Origin: Spirochaetia bacterium
GTDB lineage: Bacteria > Spirochaetota > Leptospiria > Turneriellales > JAOUFE01
Assembly (NCBI GenBank): GCA_029857955.1
Contig: JAOUFY010000005.1
Location: 1 to 64,000 of the forward strand
DNA: 64,000 bases
Direction of reading: 5' to 3'
The position numbers were made by a program, and so were the translations under genes. Positions 35,438-44,004 of the stretch are shown in pieces (the first letter of the stretch is position 1; every line of letters starts with the position of its first letter). Below the pieces are notes generated by a model. That model saw only the letters and a program-made list of their open reading frames with translations, did not search any database and was not told the origin of the DNA.

Positions 35438-35701
35438 TTAAGAAGTTTTGTTGTTTTCATTTAAAAAGATTTCATCATCAAAAAAATTACACAACTTGAT
35501 AGACAAACCATTACAAATTTTTTCAAGAGTATCAATTTTAATTGCCGGAGGTTTTTTGCTTTCCAGCAATTGAATATGCTTGTAGTCTATACCAGATAGC
35601 GCAGCCAGTCGTTCCTGGGTAATACCTTTTTCTATCCGTAGTTGTTTTATTCTTTTGCTGATATTAAAAATTATTTTACTTTTTGTTGACACCGTGTACA
35701 T
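35438..35701 (-). CDS. XRE-family DNA-binding protein
   Basis: 87 residues with a central Cro/CI helix-turn-helix (IKQLRIEKGITQERLAAL, then GIDYKHIQLLE). It is a small single-domain regulator. The start region sits on the palindrome ACCGT-GTACAT-ACGGT, so it probably represses itself. It is divergent from an 87-residue unknown protein, and the two may form a regulatory pair; no toxin signature is visible in the partner. Confidence 0.88.
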   Translation of the reverse strand: MYTVSTKSKIIFNISKRIKQLRIEKGITQERLAALSGIDYKHIQLLESKKPPAIKIDTLEKICNGLSIKLCNFFDDEIFLNENNKTS

Positions 35702-35732
35702 ACGGTATTAAAATATACGCAGGGTGAACACC
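35691..35732. promoter_or_regulatory. Palindromes over the XRE start and divergent promoter
   Basis: ACCGTGTACATACGGT (35691-35706) is an inverted repeat with a six-base centre that covers the XRE start codon. GGTG-AA-CACC (35723-35732) is a second palindrome. A half-site ACGGTGTTT follows near 35741. The spacing suits serial binding of the XRE protein, which would control both divergent genes. Confidence 0.55.
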
Positions 35733-35777
35733 TTGAGTTTACGGTGTTTGCAAAAATAATTAAAATAACACATAGAT

Positions 35778-36041
35778 ATGAATTTTTTAACAGAAGAAGA
35801 CAGGATCATCGATAAAATTCAAAATAAAAAGACTTTTCAAACAGAATCCTGGCAAAGATTATATTATATTTTTGAAGTTCTTAAAAATGCCGGTTTTCAT
35901 ATGCGCGGGGATTTTGCCGTAAATAATTCCAAAAGTATTGGATGGCAATATTATCTTGTAAACAAAAATAACGATTTGGCCCATGTATTGGCAACAGAAT
36001 TTATTGGAGAATACATTCAAGTGGAATTTAGAAAATTATAA
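35778..36041 (+). CDS. Small protein of unknown function
   Basis: 87 residues, no signal or membrane segment, mixed helix and strand, with several aromatic residues (WQRLYYIFEVL, WQYYLV). No family recognised and no clear ribosome site. It lies divergent to the XRE gene across the palindromes, so it may be under XRE control. It is about 100 bases before a secreted unknown on the same strand. Confidence 0.5.
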   Translation: MNFLTEEDRIIDKIQNKKTFQTESWQRLYYIFEVLKNAGFHMRGDFAVNNSKSIGWQYYLVNKNNDLAHVLATEFIGEYIQVEFRKL

Positions 36042-36139
36042 ATGAATAAACTTTTTTATATACATATAAAAAGGTAAAAATTATTGCCAGTACTGTTGAT
36101 TTTTATAATTTAGATAACATAAATATTTATGGAGGGTAC

Positions 36140-36685
36140 ATGACCAAAAAAATAAGTTTATATGCAATGGTTGCTGTTATTGTTTCAGCGGTTGTTGTAT
36201 TTCAAGCAAATGCGATTGAAAAAAACAAGGGTAAATCCAGAATTAGCGCTCAACTTGAACAGTTGATGATGGAACATCAAAAATTCGTTCAGGCGTCATA
36301 CGACGGCCAGATGAAAGGAAAGGTAAATGCTTTATATACTCCGGCGTCTATGGCTTTTGAAAAAGATTTTTTTCAATACACAAACTTTCTACATGATGCA
36401 AACATCCAGAATTTTCTACATAATGTAGAAGCTGACATCAATAGAAGCGGTAAAACAGGCTACACAATGATGTCTTATACCAGCATATCGCTTGTAAACG
36501 GACAGTCGCGAAGCATCCAGTACACGTACCAGAGCAATGGCAAAGATATCACTCTTGTCAAACAAACCAATAACAATGGGAATATGTTGAGATCAGTGTA
36601 TTATTATGACATAGATTCCCAGTCACTAAAAGCGGATGATTTCAGGGAAAACAACATCATCCATGAAAAGGTTTACAAAATCTAG
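36140..36685 (+). CDS. Secreted protein of unknown function
   Basis: 181 residues with a signal peptide ending in ANAIE. The mature part is helical at first (QLEQLMMEHQKFVQASYDGQ) and then beta-rich with many Ser/Thr/Asn residues. No family recognised. ATGGAGGGTAC gives a strong ribosome site before the ATG. An R6 inverted-repeat element follows, then mltG. Confidence 0.65.
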   Translation: MTKKISLYAMVAVIVSAVVVFQANAIEKNKGKSRISAQLEQLMMEHQKFVQASYDGQMKGKVNALYTPASMAFEKDFFQYTNFLHDANIQNFLHNVEADINRSGKTGYTMMSYTSISLVNGQSRSIQYTYQSNGKDITLVKQTNNNGNMLRSVYYYDIDSQSLKADDFRENNIIHEKVYKI

Positions 36686-36693
36686 CTAAATAT

Positions 36694-36757
36694 GGCTGTC
36701 TGAAAATCGGTAACCTAAGTGGTTACAAAATGTATTTGAATGGCTTTTCAGGCAGCC
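36694..36757. mobile_element. R6 inverted-repeat element before mltG
   Basis: GGCTGTCTGAAAA (36694-36706) and TTTTCAGGCAGCC (36745-36757) are inverted with one mismatch. An inner hairpin GTAACC/GGTTAC lies at 36710-36726. The 64-base element ends 13 bases before the mltG start. Its ends resemble those of R2 and R5 (GGCTGT...AAAA), so it is probably another MITE-type remnant. In RNA it could act as a terminator for the secreted-protein gene. Confidence 0.65.
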
Positions 36758-36770
36758 CCACAACCATCAT

Positions 36771-37772
36771 ATGAAAAATAATTTTTTAAAACCACTAAAT
36801 GTGGTTATAGCCATTGTATTTATCTTTTTTCTTTCGGTCTATGTTTTTTACTCATCGTCAGGTTCATCACAGGAAGTTAGTATTGAAATACCTTCCGGCG
36901 CCGGATTTAATACCGTTGCCAAAGTATTAAAAGAAAAAGGCGCCATTGGCGATAGCAGGTTGTTTAAATTATACGCTTTAAGTCGAGGTGATTTAAATAA
37001 TATAAAGCCTGGGGAATATCTTTTTAAAGAAGGCACTTCAAAGAAAGCAATTCTTGATGCAATAACAAAAGGCGATGTTTTATTGTACAAAATAACCATT
37101 CCAGAAGGAACCAACATTTATCAAATTGCCGATATTCTTTCACAGGAATTAAAAGTAGATAAACAGGAGTTTTTAAAAAAAGCAAAAGATCACGACTTGA
37201 TGAAGCAATGGCAAATTGAAGGCGATAGCGTCGAAGGGTATCTGTATCCTGAAACATATTATTTTGCAAGAGGTTCTAAATCACAGCAAATTCTTGACAA
37301 GATGCTAATAACGTTTAATGAAGAATACGATAAAAATAAGGTTGAAATTGAAACAAAAGGCAAAAAACTTGGATTAACCAGGCATCAGATAATTACCTTT
37401 GCTTCTATCATTGAAAAAGAAACAGGTCTTGCCGGCGAACGTGAATTGATTTCTGCTGTTTTTCACAATCGTATAAAGCGTGGTATGAAATTTCAATCAG
37501 ACCCAACCACCATCTATGGCATTTTTGAACGTTATCATGGTAATTTAACTAAAAAAGACCTACTCGAAAATACTCCCTACAATACATATCGAATCAAAGG
37601 GTTACCTCCCGGACCTATTGCAAGCCCGGGTATGGAATCGATCAAAGCTGTTGTAAATCCATCGGATGTAAATTATCTGTATTTTGTCGCCAAACATGAC
37701 AAGAGTCATGTTTTCTCAAATAATCTGGTTGAGCATAATGCAAATGTTAATAAATACCAGATACAGAGATAA
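36771..37772 (+). CDS. mltG: Endolytic murein transglycosylase
   Basis: 333 residues: one N-terminal transmembrane helix (about 8-27), a LysM-like part (IPEGTNIYQIADIL) and the YceG/MltG catalytic domain with the essential Glu in ASIIEKETG (about 220) and NRIKRGMKFQSDPTTIYG. MltG cuts nascent peptidoglycan and ends glycan strands. The start is certain from the family, but no ribosome site is seen; the R6 element occupies the place. It is not beside fabG, pabC or tmk-type partners. Confidence 0.95.
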   Translation: MKNNFLKPLNVVIAIVFIFFLSVYVFYSSSGSSQEVSIEIPSGAGFNTVAKVLKEKGAIGDSRLFKLYALSRGDLNNIKPGEYLFKEGTSKKAILDAITKGDVLLYKITIPEGTNIYQIADILSQELKVDKQEFLKKAKDHDLMKQWQIEGDSVEGYLYPETYYFARGSKSQQILDKMLITFNEEYDKNKVEIETKGKKLGLTRHQIITFASIIEKETGLAGERELISAVFHNRIKRGMKFQSDPTTIYGIFERYHGNLTKKDLLENTPYNTYRIKGLPPGPIASPGMESIKAVVNPSDVNYLYFVAKHDKSHVFSNNLVEHNANVNKYQIQR

Positions 37773-37795
37773 TGAAAAATAACTTGTACTTTAAT

Positions 37796-39253
37796 TTATT
37801 TACGTTGAAAATATATGTCCAGAAGTTCTTTTTTTTTCTCGCCGATCGGCAGGTAAACCTGTAAATCTTGATCGTAATACGTTGGGTAAACTATTGTATT
37901 TTTATACTCTCCTTTAAAAAAAATATGAACAAGAATCATGCCTTGACGTGTTCCTTCCCAGCGGATTTGATCAAAAAATAAATTACCCAGACCATAAAAA
38001 ATAATTCCTGTTTTATATTTTTCAATGATTTGCGGCTGATGGGCCTGAGTTCCAACAACAATGTCAGCGCCAAAGTCGATTGCTTTTTGAAAAATATCTT
38101 TTTGGTCAGGGTTTTTCATGGGGAGATAGCAATCGTCATTTGAGCCAGGCTTATAAGAATCGCACTCGGCAAATTGAAAGTCGACAATGACGGTATTTGC
38201 AGTTTTTTTGGCAACTGCAATGTCTTCTTTCATTTTTTGAATATCAAAAGGGTTTGCTCCCGGCGAATTTTCTTTTGCAAGGGGCAAGTCGTATTGATAA
38301 AATACATTGGCTTCGTTGTACCCAATAATTGCTATTTTTTTATTTGCTGTATTTGCTGATTTGTCAAGAATTTCTGTATACAAGATTTTACTAGAGTCGG
38401 CAAGGTTTTTCCCTCCACCAAAATATTTAATATTATTTTTTTCATACAATTCTATTGTAGAAAGTGCATTTATAAAACCATAGTCGATGTTATGATTTCC
38501 TGTAAGTTCGATGATATCGAATCCGCAGGTTTGTAAAATGGAAAAATATTCAACAGGAGAACAAAACGTCATGGTTTTAGGAGCAGCGTTGCATTGTTCT
38601 GAAAAAGATACTTCGTTGCTGGTATGTGTCAAATGGAACTGTTTTAGAAAAGGAGCAATTTTTTCGGTTATATACAAGGGGTTTTTTTCTTCTGTGATTT
38701 TTTTAATTAAACCTCGCGTTAAGGCCGTAACCCCCGTCTGGGCAAATGTAAAAATCTGATTTAATTCGTCGTTTTCGTTACTTTTGGTTGCGTCAATATT
38801 TTCTGGGTATAATGTTAGCAGATAGTTTTTATTCTCTTCATAAAAATAAATATCATTAACAGAGATAACTCGCACCTCAGGCCTTAACTCAGACAGTCGT
38901 ATTAAGCCAATGACATCAGGGCTTTTTTCTGCCATAGATATTACATTTGAGTATTTACTTGATTTTTGCCCATGAAATTCAGATTGATCCAGTATTTCAC
39001 TTGCTTTGTTCGACACAATGATTTTATACTTTGATAAATCTTTAAATGTGGAAGCGCTTAGATTATCTATTTTACTTTTAAAGTTAACAACAGGAATCAG
39101 AATGATTCTATTTTCCACTTTCGATGAATTGTTTTTTGAAAACTTCCATGTTATAAATTCCTCTTTTGCAAGAAGTATATTTTTTTCAGGTATTTTGAGG
39201 TACACACTTATAATAACCAGGCAGAAAATAAAAATGGAGAATTTCTGTTTCAT
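37796..39253 (-). CDS. CapA-family metallophosphatase-like protein
   Basis: 485 residues with an N-terminal signal anchor (about 6-20). The C-terminal half has CapA/PgsA features: LTGNHNIDYG, FGGGKN, GTQAHQPQ and YGLGNLFFDQ. The first ~180 residues are a less clear extension. CapA proteins take part in surface polyglutamate or capsule anchoring in some bacteria, while many orphan members have unknown roles. No capsule genes are nearby, so a poly-glutamate function should not be assumed. It converges on mltG. Confidence 0.82.
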   Translation of the reverse strand: MKQKFSIFIFCLVIISVYLKIPEKNILLAKEEFITWKFSKNNSSKVENRIILIPVVNFKSKIDNLSASTFKDLSKYKIIVSNKASEILDQSEFHGQKSSKYSNVISMAEKSPDVIGLIRLSELRPEVRVISVNDIYFYEENKNYLLTLYPENIDATKSNENDELNQIFTFAQTGVTALTRGLIKKITEEKNPLYITEKIAPFLKQFHLTHTSNEVSFSEQCNAAPKTMTFCSPVEYFSILQTCGFDIIELTGNHNIDYGFINALSTIELYEKNNIKYFGGGKNLADSSKILYTEILDKSANTANKKIAIIGYNEANVFYQYDLPLAKENSPGANPFDIQKMKEDIAVAKKTANTVIVDFQFAECDSYKPGSNDDCYLPMKNPDQKDIFQKAIDFGADIVVGTQAHQPQIIEKYKTGIIFYGLGNLFFDQIRWEGTRQGMILVHIFFKGEYKNTIVYPTYYDQDLQVYLPIGEKKKELLDIYFQRK

Positions 39254-39347
39254 TGTTTTATTATAAATAATGTAAATGACAGTGATATTTAAATAAAATG
39301 ATTTATTTTATTGCTACCGATTTAGTAAACATTGCACTTTACTATCT

Positions 39348-39527
39348 TCAGGCCATGGTATAAAAGCAGCGCTTTGGTGAAATAACAACCCCATCTTTTT
39401 GCAGCTTACTGATGATTTTACCAACTTCTTTTGAGTCCATACCAATTTTGGCTGCAAGTTCACCCGACTTAACTGGTTCTTTTGATTTTTTCATGGCTTC
39501 CAATACTTTTTTTTCTTCTGCGGTCAT
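39348..39527 (-). CDS. Mini winged-helix DNA-binding protein
   Basis: 59 residues from ATG 39527, chosen because GAGGAG lies seven bases upstream; the frame could extend two codons to a TTG. The whole protein is one winged helix: KKVLEAMKKSKEPVKSGEL, then GMDSKEVGKIISKLQKDG and a short C-terminal wing ending in RCFYT. Similar stand-alone ~60-residue regulators occur in archaea and various anaerobes, without a known target. It is a single gene. Confidence 0.75.
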   Translation of the reverse strand: MTAEEKKVLEAMKKSKEPVKSGELAAKIGMDSKEVGKIISKLQKDGVVISPKRCFYTMA

Positions 39528-39600
39528 AAGCAACTCCTCAACTAAAATATTAAAAACAGGTCTCGCTGCGGAATTGGTGCTGTAAAGTATAAAAGTGTTA

Positions 39601-39646
39601 GGGGTAAGCAGGTACCGTGTAGCTGCTTAAGGGGCAGGCTTGCCCC
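39601..39646 (-). repeat. R4 two-hairpin element, copy 3 (reverse)
   Basis: Read on the minus strand: GGGGCA-AGCC-TGCCCC, then AAGCAG...CTGCTT containing ACACGGTACC, then ACCCC. Position by position it follows copy 1, including the shared ACACGGTACCTGC. It lies between the mini-regulator and cutA, which are on the same strand. Confidence 0.75.
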
Positions 39647-39664
39647 TGCAATGATGATTTGATT

Positions 39665-39979
39665 TTATATAATGGAGTCTTTCATCCATGACAGATAATC
39701 TTCATGCATATCATGGATTTGAATGAGCGAAATTTCTGGAACCTGGTATGAATGGTTTTTTTTAATGGTATTTTTCAAGGACGGCCATTTTTCTGCAAAT
39801 GTTTTTATAAACAATTTATACTCTTCATCATTTACAATCTTGTCCTGCCACATGTATATGGATTGAATCGGGCCAATTATATTTACACAGGCCGCCAGTT
39901 TTTCATTAACTAAAATGTTGGCGATTTTGTTTGCTTCTTCTTTTGAATTTACAGTAGTCGTGACTAAAACCGGCTGCAT
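39665..39979 (-). CDS. cutA: CutA1-like divalent-cation tolerance protein
   Basis: 104 residues, the family length. Recognisable segments: VTTTVNSKEEANKIANILVNEK near the start, LAACVNIIGPIQSIYMWQ with the conserved Cys and Trp, and the KTFAEKWPSLKNTIKKNHSY stretch. CutA1 forms a trimer with a ferredoxin-like fold; the link to copper tolerance is old and its true role is unsettled. The ATG directly follows the stop of the upstream secreted-protein gene. Confidence 0.93.
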   Translation of the reverse strand: MQPVLVTTTVNSKEEANKIANILVNEKLAACVNIIGPIQSIYMWQDKIVNDEEYKLFIKTFAEKWPSLKNTIKKNHSYQVPEISLIQIHDMHEDYLSWMKDSII

Positions 39980-40402
39980 TTATTTTTGAGAGGCGGTTGA
40001 ATCAGTACATTCTTTTTCATAGGAACGAATAATTTTAGAGCCTGGTTCTAACAATACTTTCGAACTGCTTGGGTACTGTAAGTAATTTGTCGGGTTACTG
40101 CTAAACAGATAATATCCTACAAATTTTTCGTATTGAATATAAACGAGGCTTGGGTTTATATCTGAAACTTCGTATCCTTCTTTTCCAACCTGGGCTTTTT
40201 CATAACCGCAAAGGTTAAATTGTTGCAAAAGAGTCATTTTTAAAGCCCGGTTTACGTTTTCTTCGAGGGTTTTATTTTTTTCTTCGTCGGATAGTTTGGT
40301 TTTGTCTATTTTGTCATTTATATCAAGAAATTTATCTTTAATAGGTCCTGCATATATAAAACCGGATATTAAAAAAAGAAACGTTAAAAAAATATTTTTC
40401 AT
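39980..40402 (-). CDS. Secreted protein of unknown function
   Basis: 140 residues with a short signal peptide (about 1-18, ending in YAGP). The mature part starts with a charged helix and holds two Cys. No family recognised. GGTGAGGTAAC precedes ATG 40402. It joins cutA with no gap, so they share a transcript. Confidence 0.6.
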   Translation of the reverse strand: MKNIFLTFLFLISGFIYAGPIKDKFLDINDKIDKTKLSDEEKNKTLEENVNRALKMTLLQQFNLCGYEKAQVGKEGYEVSDINPSLVYIQYEKFVGYYLFSSNPTNYLQYPSSSKVLLEPGSKIIRSYEKECTDSTASQK

Positions 40403-40497
40403 GTTACCTCACCTTTGTATTACATTTTCGGTTATCTTTACTTCAATCTATATTTTTGACGTAAAATATTTATTCATAAAACAACGAATGTTAAAAA

Positions 40498-41373
40498 TTA
40501 ATAACCATTGCTATGCAAAATAAAAACAACAATAGATGCAAACAGGCAATATATGCCAAAGTAATGCCATTTTCCATGTTCAAGCCAGTTTGAAAGCCAG
40601 CGAAGCGCGATCCATCCTGAAATAAAGCTCAAACACATTCCAATTAGTCCTGGAGTAAAAAGGGCGTTCAATGTAGAAATATCAAATGATTCTGCTTTTT
40701 CTGCCTTTAGCAATCGCAGTACTTCTCGCAAAATAACAGGCGGCGTTAATACAACGGCAAGAGCAAAGCTAAATTCCTCAGCTCGGGCTTTGATCACCCC
40801 AAGGGTAAGTCCTGTAGATATGGTGGCTCCTGAACGTGAAAAGCCGCGAAAGGGTAGACAGATACCTTGAACAATACCTATCCACATTGATTCTTTTGCT
40901 CCTATCTCTTTACTTGTATTTTTAGCTGTTTTGGCATTTCTTTGAGAAAAAAAGTGAGCAAAAATAATAAATAAACCAACAGACAAAAGAGCCGCTGATA
41001 TTAGGAAAAGATTCCCAAAAAGGTGTTCAATTTCAGCATCGGGAATGTGTTTTAGAAAAAATTTTTCAATGATGTACTTCAAAGAAAGGCCAACGGTTCC
41101 GGTAAAAAAAGTAGCGATGGTGACCATTTTTACGGCATTCCAAAAGGCTGGCCATGAACTAAAAAAGCTTTTTATCCATGATTTCCAGAAGAATATAATT
41201 ACAGCAAACATGGTTCCGGTATGGAGTAAGACCAGCAGAAGAGTCATCTGCGGACTGGTTGGATCAAGACCCATTAATTTGGACGCAACGATAACATGAG
41301 CCGAGCTGGAAACTGGTAAAAGCTCGGCTGCGCCTTGAATGAAAGCTAAAATTAATATTTGTATTATTGACAT
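40498..41373 (-). CDS. uppP: Undecaprenyl-diphosphatase
   Basis: 291 residues with eight or so transmembrane helices. The two BacA/UppP motifs are clear: QGAAELLPVSSSAHV (E..PVSSSAH) near the N-terminus, and GICLPFRGFSRSGATISTG in the middle. The enzyme removes a phosphate from undecaprenyl diphosphate so the lipid carrier can be reused in wall synthesis. It is somewhat longer than the common ~270 residues, with a more charged central loop. AAGGAT precedes the ATG. Confidence 0.95.
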   Translation of the reverse strand: MSIIQILILAFIQGAAELLPVSSSAHVIVASKLMGLDPTSPQMTLLLVLLHTGTMFAVIIFFWKSWIKSFFSSWPAFWNAVKMVTIATFFTGTVGLSLKYIIEKFFLKHIPDAEIEHLFGNLFLISAALLSVGLFIIFAHFFSQRNAKTAKNTSKEIGAKESMWIGIVQGICLPFRGFSRSGATISTGLTLGVIKARAEEFSFALAVVLTPPVILREVLRLLKAEKAESFDISTLNALFTPGLIGMCLSFISGWIALRWLSNWLEHGKWHYFGIYCLFASIVVFILHSNGY

Positions 41374-41471
41374 TTAAAATCCTTTTCAACTTTCACCAGC
41401 ACAAGAGCAATCATTTCGTCAATACATAAATCTGTGATTATATACGACATCCTTGGGGTGCGCCTCCCGCA

Positions 41472-42413
41472 TCATTTAATTATTTTTACATTAATGTAGT
41501 CTTCAGGCATCGCGGGCTGATCGTTTTTTTCCAATTCGTTTGTTTTTTGTAAAATATTCATTTTTTCTTCTTCATTTAACCAGTTGATTTTATCAAGCAG
41601 CTTCTTTATTTCATTCCATTTTTTTTGTTCAACCATGTATGAAATATATTTACTTAACATATCGCGTGTGTATTTTTTATGAATTAAATCATCTTCAAAG
41701 CCAGTTATGGTTTCTGTTAAAGGAGATGAGATTTTACTTCGCCTTGTTTGATCATAGTTTTTTTTTGAAGTAAATAACCAGTCTGCATATGCTTTTTCAT
41801 AAAGTAATGAATACTGGTTCTTGTCAGGAAGTTCATTTTTCCATTGTAAAAAATTTTTAAAAACACGGCTGGGTTGTTCTTTGGTTTTATAAATCTTATA
41901 ATATGCATATCTTTTTAATTCTGGATAAATTAAATCACTGGAAAATTTCTCAAGCGCTTTGTTTAATTTTCTTGTTTCAAGAATATCAATGAAGTTTTTA
42001 ATTATTTCCTGGTCGCTTGATTCCTGCCATGTAATAAACAGAGGTTTATAGTCAGAGTGATCAAGGTAAATATAGAGTAACATCAGGTTTAATAAATAAA
42101 ATGGATGGTTGTAATTTTGGATAAGTGATGCTTGAGCCTGTTTGTATTGTCTTTTCTCAATTAATTGTAAAAAATCTTCATTTATTTTTAATCGTTCACT
42201 TTTAATTTGTTCGTCTGTTTTAATTTGATAAAGATAAAGAAAATCGCTTTCACGTAAAAAATAATTGTACGGTAATTCAATTTCACGAATTCCTGAAGAA
42301 ATGGTTTGAGCATTTAATGCAATTGAAAAACACAGAGGAAATAAAACTATAATTACAATTCGAGATGAGAGCCTTAATGAATTCCACAGAACAGTTTTAA
42401 TTATTTTATTCAT
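41472..42413 (-). CDS. Secreted helical protein of unknown function
   Basis: 313 residues. A signal peptide (about 17-35, ending in LNAQT) is followed by a mostly helical chain of Lys/Glu/Tyr-rich segments, which could be TPR-like but lacks a firm motif. ATG 42413 overlaps the end of rarA by eight bases (ATGAATAA), so expression is coupled to rarA, although no shared function is evident. Confidence 0.6.
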   Translation of the reverse strand: MNKIIKTVLWNSLRLSSRIVIIVLFPLCFSIALNAQTISSGIREIELPYNYFLRESDFLYLYQIKTDEQIKSERLKINEDFLQLIEKRQYKQAQASLIQNYNHPFYLLNLMLLYIYLDHSDYKPLFITWQESSDQEIIKNFIDILETRKLNKALEKFSSDLIYPELKRYAYYKIYKTKEQPSRVFKNFLQWKNELPDKNQYSLLYEKAYADWLFTSKKNYDQTRRSKISSPLTETITGFEDDLIHKKYTRDMLSKYISYMVEQKKWNEIKKLLDKINWLNEEEKMNILQKTNELEKNDQPAMPEDYINVKIIK

Positions 42414-43713
42414 ATTTATAATGACCTTGCCAGAGATTTTTTAAATGATTTTTAATTTCTACTTCGCGCATATTTTTACCTGGCGTATAAAAAACAGTTG
42501 ATTTAATTTCATCGGGGAGATAGTCTTGTTCACTGAAGTTGTTTTCATAGTCGTGTGAATATTTATACTCTTTTCCATAATTCAGGTTTTTTAATAATCC
42601 GGTTACAGGATTTCGCAGGTGCAAGGGAACCTGAAGGTTGCCCGTTTGTTTTACAATTTCCTGTGCAGAGTTTATTGCCATATAGGTTGAATTGGATTTA
42701 GCCGATACGGCAAGATACACTGCAGTTTGCGATAAAATAATGCGAGACTCCGGCCATCCAATTTTATGGACAGCATCAAAGCAAGACATGGCAATCAGCA
42801 ATGCGTTTGGATTTGCAAGACCAATATCTTCGGAGGCAAGAATGACCATGCGGCGCGCAATAAATTCTGGTTTCTCGCCGGATTCTATCATTCTCGCCAG
42901 CCAGTAGACAGCGCCGTTTGGGTCGCTACCCCGCATGGATTTTATAAATGCGGAAATGATGTTGTAATGCTCTTCACCATTTTTGTCGTATCGAATGAAT
43001 TTTTGTTGCAGGCTTTCTTCGACAACATCGTTTGTAATCAACAGTTTTTTTGTTTTAGTGGATTCAGATGATATGCCGGATTTTTTTTCTAAAAAGTTAA
43101 TGACAATTTCAAGATTATTTAATAGTTTTCGCGCATCGCCGTCAGCAAATTCTATGAGTGCCTTTGTTTCATGTAGTTCGATTTCTTTTTGTTTTAATAT
43201 GGAATCTTGATTTATTGCACGCAAAATTAATTTTTCAAGTTCTTCGGAAGATATTGGTTTTAAAAGATAAACCTGACATCTGGATAAAAGCGGCGAGATC
43301 ACTTCAAAAGAAGGATTTTCTGTAGTGGCGCCAATTAAAACAACAGAGCCGTTCTCAACTTCAGATAGAAGGGAATCTTGCTGTGCTTTTGAAAAACGAT
43401 GTATTTCGTCAATGAACAAAATGGGGTTACTTTCTGAAAATAAATTTGTTTTAGAGATTTTTTCAAAAATATCACGAATGTCTTTTACACCTGAATTTAT
43501 TGCGCTCAAGGTAAAAATTGTACGGTTTAGTTCTCTTGCCAGAATGTGGGATAACGAGGTTTTTCCTGAACCAGGAGGCCCCCATAAAATAATACTTGGC
43601 AATTGCCCCGATTTTACAAGATTAAATAAAATACTGTTTTCAGCGATGAGGTGACTTTGTCCGATCATATCGTTAAATGAGGCTGGTCGCATTCTTTCGG
43701 CCAAAGGTTTCAT
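42406..43713 (-). CDS. rarA: Replication-associated recombination protein A (AAA ATPase)
   Basis: 435 residues. It starts with LAERMRPASFNDMIGQSHL, then Walker A GPPGSGKTS, FIDEIHRFSKAQQDSLL (Walker B), sensor ATTENPSFEVISPLLSRC, and the C-terminal MgsA region (MRGSDPNGAVYWLARM, RRMVILASEDIGLANP). RarA/MgsA acts at stalled replication forks together with SSB. No ribosome site is obvious before the ATG. The 291-base gap on its 5' side (43714-44004) shows no gene. Confidence 0.96.
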   Translation of the reverse strand: MKPLAERMRPASFNDMIGQSHLIAENSILFNLVKSGQLPSIILWGPPGSGKTSLSHILARELNRTIFTLSAINSGVKDIRDIFEKISKTNLFSESNPILFIDEIHRFSKAQQDSLLSEVENGSVVLIGATTENPSFEVISPLLSRCQVYLLKPISSEELEKLILRAINQDSILKQKEIELHETKALIEFADGDARKLLNNLEIVINFLEKKSGISSESTKTKKLLITNDVVEESLQQKFIRYDKNGEEHYNIISAFIKSMRGSDPNGAVYWLARMIESGEKPEFIARRMVILASEDIGLANPNALLIAMSCFDAVHKIGWPESRIILSQTAVYLAVSAKSNSTYMAINSAQEIVKQTGNLQVPLHLRNPVTGLLKNLNYGKEYKYSHDYENNFSEQDYLPDEIKSTVFYTPGKNMREVEIKNHLKNLWQGHYKYE

Positions 43714-44004
43714 GATTTGCTATTTTTTTTGCTCTATGTTTGCGGACAAGTACAAAAAACTGACTTTACGATTGATGCGATGGGCCGCTAATGCAATGTC
43801 TGTTTCATTTTTTTCAATTCAAGCGTGAAGCGGTTGACGCATCACTTTTGAATTTTTGTGCAACAAGAAAATTTGCTAAATATTAAACAACGGTTTGTAT
43901 TGTTATTGGCTGCATTTTGTGAGATTATTTAGTTAGACTCAAAATAAACAGACTTGCCAAGTAGCGTTTCCGCTTGAATTTGTTTCGCGCACTTTTAAAT
44001 GTTT

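Noticed and set aside
41450-41471. Possible sixth R4 copy near the end of the gene at 41472 (GGGGTGCGCC...GCATCA)
   Set aside because: Only part of the tail resembles R4 and the first hairpin is missing.
43714-44004. RNA gene or riboswitch in the gap before rarA
   Set aside because: No tRNA T-arm or acceptor pattern and no riboswitch core was seen; only weak AT-rich stems.
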